The notes under the pieces: generated by a model | Database searches by the model: none | What the model was told of the DNA's origin: nothing | Seen by the model: the letters and a program-made list of their open reading frames with translations, nothing else | Position numbers and translations under genes: made by a program | NCBI RefSeq assembly: GCF_901709675.1 | Contig: NC_051091.1 | Coordinates: 10,016,967 to 10,080,966, forward strand | DNA from: Syngnathus acus | Lineage: Eukaryota; Chordata; Actinopteri; Syngnathiformes; Syngnathidae | Length of the DNA: 64,000 nt | Direction: 5' to 3' | Part shown: positions 14,932 through 26,900 of the stretch, one piece after another | How the letters are laid out: every line of letters starts with the position of its first letter | How positions within the stretch are numbered: position 1 is the stretch's first letter

Positions 14932-17900
14932 TTACTCCTCGCCACTAACAACACCCAAAAACTGTGGGACGGGATCAAGGCTCACCTGGCTCGAGCCTTT
15001 CTTAAACTGCTCTCCTTCCTGCTCATTTCGTTCCAAGTCCACCTCCTTGAGGGATCGCTCCCTGGAAGTTTCCCCTCCGTGATTTGCGTTCTCGGGGTCC
15101 TGGACGGATTCAGAGCGGGCCGAGGACACGGCCGGTGATGTCTCTCGGCTGTCTGACAAAAGAATCCCACTCCCTGAGCTGTATTCGCTGTTTGAGTCTG
15201 CACCTAGAAGGCGGCCATCAAAAAGAAGAGGAGGAGATGGGACAGATGGTGAGAGCACTTCTGTAAACAAGCACGAGGAAAGCAGGGCTTCCCAAATAAT
15301 CGGAGAGATTCAGACCAAATCTGCCGGCTCCAATTTGAGCTGCATTGCACCTATATTAAAAACATTGATTGCAGTTATGTACTATTGCACACTTGTTCGT
15401 GCAGCTGTAAATATAACTTCTGGTTAGATGACAACTGTATTTTATTGGCTGTGTACAAGAATAATAAAGTGCATTCTCTACTCAAATCTTTTTTTTTTCC
15501 CTTTATGTCTCATTAAAATAGAAGAACTCGAGCTGGTGAAAATAAGCTGTCAATAGTAAATTCACATTTTAGCATAAAAACAATCAAAAGTGCAGATGGA
15601 AAAAATATTAGCATCACATCGAATAGAAACACAATATGAGATGAAAACTGATAGTTTGCGAGTTGCAATTTTATGAAAGTCATCAGTTCAGGGAATAAAG
15701 TTAGAATTTTAGTGAAATAAATTACCAGATAAAATCGAACGAATAATTTTAATCAATATTACTTGCATTAATTTAAAAAGTAATAATTGGGGAGGAAAAT
15801 TCAGTTAGTATCACAATTTGTAATGTTTAAAAAGTTATAATAATCCAAAGAGTCAACCAAATATTTACTGCCTTTGAGCATTTTCTTCGAACTCTGGGCT
15901 GATAATAGATGCTCGCCTCATCACAACCCCCTGACCCCGCCTTCGATTGTAATCTCCAGGAAAATTGTGTGCGGCACCATATTAGATGTAGCCTGGGTGA
16001 CCAGTGGCAAATATGCTAATACTGGATACGGGGAGTTCTCGAGAAATAGAGAGCACGAGGTGGCTGTGGGGGTGTTGAACTTTTTCCAAACAAGACAATC
16101 ACCAAAATAACAAAACTATTTTCATAAATCGTCCACAACTGAAAATATGCATTCCGAGGCAATATTATTCCTTTCACTGTGACATTTTCTATTGGCTCTT
16201 GGCATAACGAGGAAGGTCAATATTTGCATTTTTTTTTTTTTACACATCGAGACTTTCTACTTCACCAAATATCTTCTTTCCTTCCAAGAGAAGTTTATTT
16301 TATCAATACAACCTTGTTATCTTTTCAGATTTTCAATTTGCCCTTTGGAGGTTCATAGGATCAATTTTATACCTGCGTGTACCAGTCTGCTGCCCTTTTT
16401 GGCCTTTTGTGTAACAGTGAGTGTTCTCACAACACTTTTCTCAAATCGATATGTCCAACTAAGCAACAAGCCTGTCATTAGCGGACGACTCAATGAGGAA
16501 TATAAACACACAGTATGAACGAACCTTTTGCGTAAACCTTTTGCCACCGCTCTGTAAGGAAAATAATTATTTTTGAGTGAGGACTGAACCGAAAGGGGCA
16601 GATGATGTCCTCGCACTTGTGGTGTACTTTTACAAACTTCTGTTAAAAGAAACAATTATGCACATTTTCAGTTGATCCTTGGTCCCAGGGATTTGACTTT
16701 ACTGTTATTGAGTCGCTTCACAATCCCGCCTTGGCAAAGTGACGTTATTTAAGCTGCAAATATAGTTTCATGCCTGCAGGTCACTCGGTTTCATATCAAC
16801 ATTGTCCATGTAAATGGGACTGGTGCATTGTTAAATGCCATCACATAACAGAGACTGTATAATATTAAAGCAGGGAGCATATAGCTTTGAAAATGCCTCC
16901 ATATTGACAGAGAATATTAGACTAGGGCCAAACTGGAGTGAATTTAGGGAGGAAAAATAAAGTGCAAGAATGCTTCATATTTTTGGGTGTGGAAATTCAG
17001 TATTTTCTGAAGGCATTTTTTCCAACTGTATCTGAGATGCGTAGTCAAGACGATTCGTAAGGTGCTGTCTAACAATACGAGAGGCTTGATTGCCCCCCGA
17101 GACAGAATTGGCATGTGGAGGCGGGGCAGAGTGTAGGCAGGTTGGACGGGTCAGTGGACCAGCCAAGTTTCCAGTGCGTGACTCGACTGAGTAGATCACA
17201 CAGCGTGACAGGAGCACGACTACCTGTCACATTATTATCCCGAGTCGTGGGGCCCAAACGTCACATCCACTCAGCGCACATCAGACATGAAGAACTGTGA
17301 TTTTGTGAGGGCGGGACACTAACGGGCAACATCTAGTGCAGAAATGATGTAAATGTGCAGCTTTGAATGCACCTCGAGTGGTTAATTTTGTAACTGACCA
17401 TGATTTAAGAGTTCTGAAACAATAAGCAAATCTCGAAAGAATGTAATTTGGAGTGTTTTGCTTGTTCTTGGTCTTTTATGTCCAGCAACATGTATTTGTC
17501 ATAAAAGCTCAATTTGCCAGGCATAAAAAAATTCAAACTGTGACTTAAAAATAGATTATTATTATTATAATTGTCATTTCTATTTTTTATGTTTTTTTTA
17601 ATTTAATTTAATTTAATTTAATTTAATTTAATTGAATTGACTTGACTTGACTTGACTTGACTTGACTTGACTTGACTTGACTTGACTTGACTTGACTTGA
17701 CTTGACTTGACTTGACTTGACTTGACTTGTATTTTATTTTATTTTATTTTATTTTATTTTATTTTATTTTATTTTATTTTATTTTATTTTATTTTATATA
17801 CCTAAACTGTAATAAAAATGGTGCTGTTCCCACCACACATGCATCTTTTGCACATTGCATAATAGGATGGGCTTCATACAAGCAGCCACTGTGGTAAACA

Positions 17901-20900
17901 CTCCTTAAGAAAGAAATACAGTAAATCTCACGAGGATAAATTAGTGTCAAGTGGAATAGCGTTAAAAGACTGCCGCATCTTTTACAGTGAAAGCAACTTT
18001 TCCAGATGGCATCCCGTCTTGCTGTTGACAGCACCAGGGTGAGTGGCACAACACGTTCATCGGCGGCTGCTGTGTTTGGTCTTTTCATTAACACCTAAAA
18101 AGGTGCAACTCACACACACACACACTGCTGTGCGCTCTTCATAAGCAAAATAGTCGTGTAAACAATGTCCAAAAGGTCATCTAGCACGACGGAATGTAAT
18201 ATTAATCATGTTAGAATGTAATATTTGTCATGTTTCACAGAGAAAAGAATGTATATTTGTCTTCATGCACCGTGGAAAAACACATTCAAGTGTGACTGGA
18301 AATACCTGAAATTTCCGAGTCGGATTCTTCTTGTTCCGAAGAAAGCCTCCTTTCCGCTAGACGGGCTTCCGGAACGTAGAAGTCTCCCTGTCGAGCCAGC
18401 GGAGCCATGAAGTGGATCAGATCCTCACTGTAGATCTCGAGGAAAGGATGTGCACAAAGTTTTCTATCCTGGAACAATATTACAATAAAGCTTGTGAACT
18501 CAGCAGGTACAATCCAAGTCAACAATTTTTTTTCTTTTTCTAAACCATTGGATGTCATCACACTACTCCAAGGCACAATTAATGTTATCCGTGGCAGGTT
18601 TCTCGAAACAAGATCTGTTTCTGAAGCTTGAGCATGGAAAACTGTTAATCCAACTCAGAAGGTGTTGGAATGAGTTTCTATATTACACCTGTACACAAGA
18701 GCAGACATGTCTATAATATAACAATATTGGCGTCAATCAAGCAGAGGCTCACATAACGAACACCACTTGACGTCTGACTGCTCATTAACCTTTCATATGC
18801 CGCATTTTTGTTATTTCCATACTTTTGGCGTAAGCTAAACTTCTGACAGGGTGCAGCTGGATAACATATGAAAGAAGATTTGAAGGTCAACATGCTCTCA
18901 TGAGAATGTGGTCGGAAATCTCGCAAAACACACAATTTTTATTAACATTTAACATTAACTAACATTTATTGATGACCACTAAATTATTTTTGTTTTCTAT
19001 AGTTGTGTATGAATATTTACAAAATTCAGTTTTTATTGTTCATTAGTTAACTTTAGTGCTTACTATTAAAATTTGATCACGTTATGCAAAAAAACTGGGA
19101 ATGGAAATATTGTAATCCAAACTCGGAGGCATGAACATTTTTGAAATTAAGAGCTAGTTGTTGTGTAATTAATACTATGAAGGGCAACCAGTTTGGCACA
19201 CCGTTTTGAAGTAACAAAATTGCTTAAATTATGTTTAATTATGTGTTAATATGAATTTATTCTTCTATTTAGTCAAAAATATGATAATGACAACCCTTTA
19301 TTGTTGCACTTTTGTTCAAATCTCAAGTATGGGCTTCCCTGCCATCGTCAGTTCTTCAGCATAAGTATTTGGAGGCATCAATAATTTTGCATGCCTTTTC
19401 AAGACATTCAACATTTGATATTTTTCTACAGCTTCTTGACAGAAACTGAGAGGGAAAAAAATGATCCTTTCAGATAGTCCACTTTGAATAAAGTGGAGAC
19501 AGTAAGCTTATTCAAGAGTGGGACTCACAAACACACAATCGTGCACACAAAATAGTCTTACATCTGAATTCTTTTCCATCCCATCGTCGTTATCACCATC
19601 TGTCTCAGCGGTGACGTGCCTCGCTCTACCATATGCAGCAACATCCATTTCACTGATTTTCAACGTCAATTATCAATCCACTCCCCCCCAGAGGCTTGTG
19701 TATCCACATCATGTGTTGCATAATGCATACGGATGCGCTACCTGACAGACACAAGCCATCAGAAATTGTCAAATCTAAAATAAAAAGAATGCATTAATGC
19801 AGCGGGTCCCATTTTCATTCGTTATTTCTTTTCTTCTAAATAATGGAAGGTCAGAGGATTTGACGCAACACAAATGGAAGCGGCGCTTCGGAGTTCAAAT
19901 GAACTGACAAGTAGTAATATTTAAGAGAAGACCGTATTCTATTAAAAGACTTAAATAGTCACCAATCAACCTCTTTGTCCTCTGCAAATGCGTCAATCGT
20001 TTTTACTTTTAAAGTTCAGGCTGAGAGCTCTGAGAGCCATTTGCAAAATAAAAAATGTTTGCATTGCGAGCGAGTCTGCTTTGTAAAGCAGTCAAGTTGT
20101 TTTCATTTTGGATACATGCATTATTTAAGTGTGCTTTCAACATTAGTTGTAGATTTGTTTAGCATTTTATGCATTTCAACTTGATGGGGTTCCTTCAATA
20201 ACAAAACCAGCTTTATAATTTGACTTTTAATCAAAATAGCTTTGGTAAAGATTACGTTTGACTATTTTCAGCAGCTGATGAACGTGACTGAGCAGGGGTG
20301 TATTAATAGAAACGCTAAGGTTTTGGTGCGATGAACCAAAAATAAATTAGAGTGCCCTTGTTTGTTGTCCTGACAGAACGTGGCACCCAGTTCAACGTCA
20401 TATTTCATGTGTTTTCAATCATTTTTGGAACACAGTGGTGATCAATGGAAACATGAATATCAAGCAGGAAACTGTTTTTTTTTGTTAGATCAAATCTATT
20501 TGTCGCTTTTTATATTTGGAGGAAACTGTGAAAATTTATATTAGCTACAAAGTCTACTCACCACTATTCAAATGTCCAGGTTTTTGCAGATTAAAAATGA
20601 AGACGTAAATCTAAAAAATAGTTTAATAGTTCCAAACACTATTCATCATCAAAAGAAGATCATAGTACGATTAAGCATGGTGGTGGGCTTTTTTTTTTTT
20701 TTTTTTACCTGAACCAAAAACCTTGGCCAAGGTCGAGGGAATTATGAAAAGCTCTAAATAACTCCTTATTTGAGTATAAAATCTTCTTCTGATAGAAAAA
20801 AAAAGCTGCAGGCTGTGCTGACCTTCAATTCTGGACACAACAACAGTAGAGCTATATGAGGGTGTGTACACTTGTGCAACAAAATTATTACAGCTGTTTA

Positions 20901-23900
20901 TATTTACCCTACATTCCCGCTTGAAGATTTTTTTTTTTTTAATTGTCCAGCTAATATGCCACATTAATGGCAGAAAAAGACTTGAAAGAAATTGTCTTGG
21001 TATTATCATTTTATACCGCAGAAAAGGTGATTTTGACACAGGTGTAGTTAAAAAACTGTATATTGAAGACCTGTGAAAGCCTGAGCTAAAAATACTTCAT
21101 TTAGAACTTCTTGTTGATCCTCTGAATTCAACTGTTTGGAAATAACAACAGTGACATTGATTCCTTACCATCATCATCATCATCTGTGAAGGCCTAATCC
21201 TTGGAGCCTTGCTGCTCCGTTTCTATGCCGCCTATACCAGTGGAGGCTTAGGAGAAAGGGGCAAAGGCCAAATAATAAGACCTGCAGTCACAATTCCTGA
21301 CACACACACACACCGCATTGTATGCTTGTATAATTGGGCAGGGGATTGTGGATAGTCCGCTATTGATTTTTGTTGTATTTTCTCCATACACTGCAGAATC
21401 AGGACCACTGGGACCAGTGCAAGCACTTAAAGGCGGTAAAGACGATCAGGGTCAAGGGAAGGCCATTTATTATTCACACATAGGATTTACAGTATTAGAA
21501 CAGATTGTCATTTTCTAAAGTATGAAAAGTGTTAAACTGCATATGAGAAATCACCCAGGCCAACGAGACACATGAGAATATCCATCTCTGCTGTGTACAA
21601 GTGTATCATTTTTTAATCTATCAACGCTTCAGTTGTAATGAACAAATTTGTCATGGTGCAAAAAATAACACTTTTTTTTGTAACCCAGCATCTTTTTTTG
21701 CGCAAGACTCCAAGAATTAAACGTTGCTTATTTACAGCCGATCTGCAGCAGATCCTGAGGGACCTGCTGACCGCTAGACGGTCAACAAGAGGAAGAGGAT
21801 GTGCAAGTGTTTTCTCTTTCAGGTCCCTCGCCCGGGGGGACTACATCTGCTTGGGATCCTACAGTGAGTGCGTCACACACCCTTGGATAAATAAATGAAA
21901 CACTGCAGTGTATTTTTAGGGCTCTAAAACAAGATAATTCGGATCTCCCTTGGTAAAACATGCCTATACACTTAGCCTTTACCGTACATTATGACTTGAC
22001 AGTGCTTTTCCTAGAAAGACAAGTAAATGTATAATCCAGGTATTAAACTAAAGGAAGAAAGCATGTTGTTACATACTATAGTTTAGATTGATAGTGACTT
22101 GGATGGTCATCCACTGTATGAATATAAGATTAGAAGCACTATTTAGTAAAATGTCACGATCCTCTACAGTGCTGACTTGAGTAACCCAAATCATCCTTCC
22201 CCATTGCAATGAATAGAAATGCAATTAATCCGTTACTACAATCTTTGGAGGTTGATATTCTCTTTATGTACATGTAGAAATGCAAATACAAAGTAGACAC
22301 ATTCTGTAGTTTGTCTCATCCAAGAGATGAGACTATCTTTGATTCCTATGGTCTACATTTCATCCAAAAGCCCTAAAGGTGCATAAGTGATTTCTGAAGA
22401 CAAAAAGAGTGACAACGCCAGAACGAACAATGTCACTCAAGCAGCAATTTTCACTTCAGTGATGTGTTCAGCCATGACAATATGAAAAAGGACAGCCTGA
22501 AAGTCAGTGACCTGAATAAAGCAGTTAATTCCTTAAAGCCTCCTTTTTATCTAACCATTTTCTTAAAGTCCCTCCCCCCAAAGTCCCAGACCCCTTCACC
22601 TATCACCAGCACTTATATTTCAATGTTTGAAAATTGCCTTTTCAAATGCTATTCACAAAATCCCTAGCCCCACACAGTAAAAACCGAAATCTAATGTACG
22701 ATAGCATCTTTTAAAAACGCTTTTAAAAACAGATTTGACTTGACTAAAAATAATAAATCCTCTTAAATTGCAATCATACGGCACATACAACATGATCTTA
22801 ATTCAGAGCGACAGGCTAAGTTTGAATCGGATCAATCAAATGCAGATGTGACATTTAACACCAACAGTAGAATCCCAGACGCCTGGAGATAAAAGTCATG
22901 TTTGAACGGGCAAACTCTGTAGAGTCTCCGATGGGAAACATTCGCTCGCAGGCACGTGATGCAACACTCGCTATAAAAGAGTGAACGCTAATTTCTTGAC
23001 GTAAAAATATGAAACCTGAGGAAATTACGGCAATACCTGACGGCAGGAATGCGGAATTGTTCATTTTAAATCGGTCAAAAATGTTCATTTTTGATTCATA
23101 ATCAACTTAACTTCAGAAAATCAGCTTGACACTTTTCATACATACACACGCTGGAAAATGAATTTTAGTGTATTGCTTTGAAAATGTTTCGAAATACACT
23201 CACATAGGCATCACATCTTTGTCCAGAGGACAAAACCCCGTGACCTTCTCTTGACCTTTCCGAATTTACATCATAACCAAATGTCGGCATGTTTCATAAG
23301 CCCCGAGGACAAGCAGATGTGCCGTGGTTTGCACTACTCTGGTCCACCATAGTGGCAAGACTAACAGAAAATTGCAAGAGGCAGCATTTTGTGAAGGTTC
23401 ATGAGCATGTTGCCATGTGTGCGGCTTGCTAAAAATAAGCACATGATCGAGGAACAAAGGTAAACTCGCTTTATATTCAGCACAGCGGCTCAGTGGTGGC
23501 AATCAACTTTAGTGCCCTCAAGCAAACAAATGTTCCATAGTCTGTCTTTCTCAAACCTTTAGATCTGCGTGAATGTCAGCAATATTATCATCCCATTCCA
23601 GTCCTCACTACAGGTCCGAAAGCCCGGCACCAATCAAATCTCAAGATGTTGCCGCATCTGTGATGAAGCTCACCACTTGAGGGCCAAGGCACAGAAGAAA
23701 GACTGATCGATGGTCTGACTAGGCAAATATCAGGCCTGACCACAGGGCGGCAAAACAAAGTGTCAGCGACAGCGAGAAATCATCCTGCCGTGGAATGCTA
23801 GATCTGCTAAATGCTGATGAGCTGCTTTGAAAAGGTCTCACCATTGGGGATAGTCAATGTGTCGCGCATGCTTTATTCAAGAGAAACCAGTTCAGGAAGG

Positions 23901-26900
23901 ACGGTGTTGTTCAATATCGTACCTGAAGCTATGGGGGAAGACTGCAAAGCGAGAAAGTTTGTTTTTGAGAATGGCAAAAAGTCTGACGGACATTTGGGTT
24001 TAGTTCCGCATGAAATGGAGTCAGCAGGCCCATGCCATGTCTCCGATTAGCCCAAATAAAGTTCATCTGTTTTACTCACAGCACAAACCATAATCCTCAG
24101 ACAGCCTCCATAAATCCGGCTCATCGCAACATAGAAGTTTAAACAAACATTTTGATGGTTTTGTTTCATTGAAAGGAAACAATTGCATTCCAAAAGGACT
24201 TGTTTCGAAACGCCTCAAAATACTCGCCGGGTGTGTGGGAGAAGTGTCAAGGTGCATTCCGGGTGATGCAACAGAATCAAACATTGGGTATTGCAAGAAC
24301 TGAATTTCAATGCATATTTCCCTCACAAAATTGACGTGTGCCGCCGTTTCAAAAAATGTTCAGAAGGGTTCGAGACCTCATTATTATGTCCCCGGTGAAC
24401 TTCAAGTTAGGAAAACTGAGCTGTATTTCAATAACAAAACATCACGGTGCCGTTCCACTGGAGACTCCAAATGTGCAGTACAGTTAAAGAAGAAAGTGGT
24501 GAAAATCCTTCAAGATTGGAACATCACTAGAGCTCAAGCATTTGTATTTTCTAATCGGAATTGACTCGTGTTATACTGATAAATTAAAAAAAAAAAAAGA
24601 TGCACGGAGAAACTACAACCTATATTTAGTAGAAATGTCATTTGTAAAATCACTTGCATGACTTTACCCAAATGTTATATAATATTATGATGGCTAATGT
24701 TCAATCCCTGCAACAAGTGAATTTCCATAATTTCTTATACGGGAATTTAGTTTTACAAATCACAGATTGTGTCACTGAGCATCACTGGGGCTACTCCAGC
24801 CAGTAAATGAGTCACGCACAAAATCTAAGATCGACTCAAACAGACAGCTGAGCTACGTGAGGGGAGGCAAAGATAAAACCGGGATGTAATTAAGTGAAGA
24901 AGAAGACCGATGGCCAGTTAGATCATCAACTGTGTACGTTGACCTCTTAGACCGTCTAAGTGCCACTGGAGGGCGTCCAAACAGATGGCAGAGGCAGCCA
25001 GACAGGACCCGGGCCAGCGTTTCTCCGACAGAAGCGGCGCTACTCAAGACAACCTGTGGTGCTGCCACCTGTTTCCAGCACACTGCAAAATTAAACAATC
25101 GCCAGATTGGCCACACAAGTCGGCACATCCCGATGATTCATTGACACGAAATCCCTCAAACATCGCCTAATAAGGCCCCTTCATGGTAAGAATGTTCACC
25201 GCTGGCTGACTCAGGTTGCTATGCTACCTAAATAATACCTTCAAAACTCCTGGAGCTGCTGTAAAAAAGAAAATTCAAATATCAAATGAAATGCCAACAA
25301 TGTCTCTTCTGCATGTAAATGCCCGTAGTCTTCCGAAAAACTTTGACCATCTTGCTCTAACTATCTCCAACCTCAACTTTCCTTTTTCGGTTATTGGCAT
25401 CTCTGAAACTTGGCTACAAAAAGATCATTCTCATTACTATGCCTTGGACAATTACAGTAATGTCCACAAATGCAGAGAAGACAAGAATGGAGGAGGTGTT
25501 TCACTGTATGTTAGTAGTAAGTTGGAATATAAAGAAAGACCTGATCTTGAACAATGTTTTGAGCTGAGTGGAGAAGCAGTATTTATTGAGTCTAATCAAA
25601 CAGTTATAGGGTGCATTTATAAACCTCCAAAATCTAAGATACCTGATTTTGTTAACAGTCTGTAGAGCCTCTCACCTTCTGTCAACCATCTTATTTGCTG
25701 ATGATACTAGTGTTGCTTATTCACATAATCTCGAACACCTCTCAGTAATAAACAACGAATTGCAAACGTTTTCTCGGTGGTTCTAAGCAAATAAATTGTC
25801 TTTGAATATAAAAAAAAAAAAAAAAACTTCTTATTATTCAACTGTGGGAAAAGTTGTTTGGGCAACAAAGATGTAGCGGTCTTTATTGACAATAAGTTAA
25901 TTTCTCTATCTTCTTTTTTCTTCATGTGACATTTGTGTTATTTTGTGTGTGCTGAATAAAAATAAATGCAACCATTCAGTGTAATACGTACTGAGAAGTT
26001 AATTTCCCTTGTTTGACTTCATCCTTAGCAATGATATATTTTGCCCCCCAACACACACAAACACACTTTTTTCATTTCTTTTGTCCCTACCGCTAAAATG
26101 AGCCTGTGACTCAGTGTTTATTTTATTTTTTATTTCACCTCCTCCAGCCAGGTTTTTTGTTTTTTACTGTTTTAGTTTCAGCGTCTTTGAGTATCCAGAA
26201 AATAATTTTATAAATAACATGCAGTACTTTGAGTACAGCTTTTAAATTAGCGTTGATGTTCCGATAAAGATCGTCAATCCATAATTGTGTAATGAACTCA
26301 ATTCAATTATACACTTTTTTTTCGACAAATATATCAAGGTAAATATGAACAAACAAGCCCACTCAATGATCTACTTTGTTTACTCCAATTCATATCGGAA
26401 AACAATATTCTTGCAGCTTGGACTTGAGGGCTGCAGCATAAATATTGGGAGGTGAGTAGTAGACTTTTCTGACTTTCACAAATCTGTGTTGTGATTGTAG
26501 AGACCAGTTGTGATAACTTTACAATCTCGAGGAACCTGGAGGGTACAGGGAAATATTGAATAATCTCACATTCCACTTTAACTCAAGTTTGGCAATGTTG
26601 CAAATAATTTTTGATTCAACAGAATGACTTGCATTTTTTTTCGTGGAACTTTTTCCCAACCGCACACTCGTATTCAGGATCACATTTTGTTGAGCAAGCC
26701 TGAGGTTACAGCAATATTTCTGAAACCACAGAAGGCGGACTGAGTTACGGATGGGTGTAAAAAGCAAAATACCTTTATGTAGCTTTCTAGCCGTGGATAG
26801 ACTCTTTTTACTCCCAGGAGGATGGAGAAAATGGTCCTGTGGGGGAATGAGGTAGTGACCACGTGAGTGACTTCAGGAAAGGAGAAAACTTTAAAGCCAC

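Larger units (their letters stand above)
18469..26772 (-). other. tex264: tex264 intron 2
   Basis: About 8.3 kb. It holds an ATC microsatellite (21169-21184), an unexplained GC-rich exon-like block (about 21730-21875) and an internally deleted LINE fragment (about 25290-25830). The rest is AT-rich with no gene recognised on either strand. Confidence 0.65.

Noticed and set aside
17598-17796. Possible CRISPR-like or regulatory array
   Set aside because: The repeats are contiguous five-base units without spacers, and the genome is a vertebrate one.
24932-25144. 70-codon ORF as the first ORF of the neighbouring LINE
   Set aside because: It lies just upstream of the endonuclease fragment, but no nucleic-acid-binding motif or coiled coil is visible, so it cannot be tied to the element.
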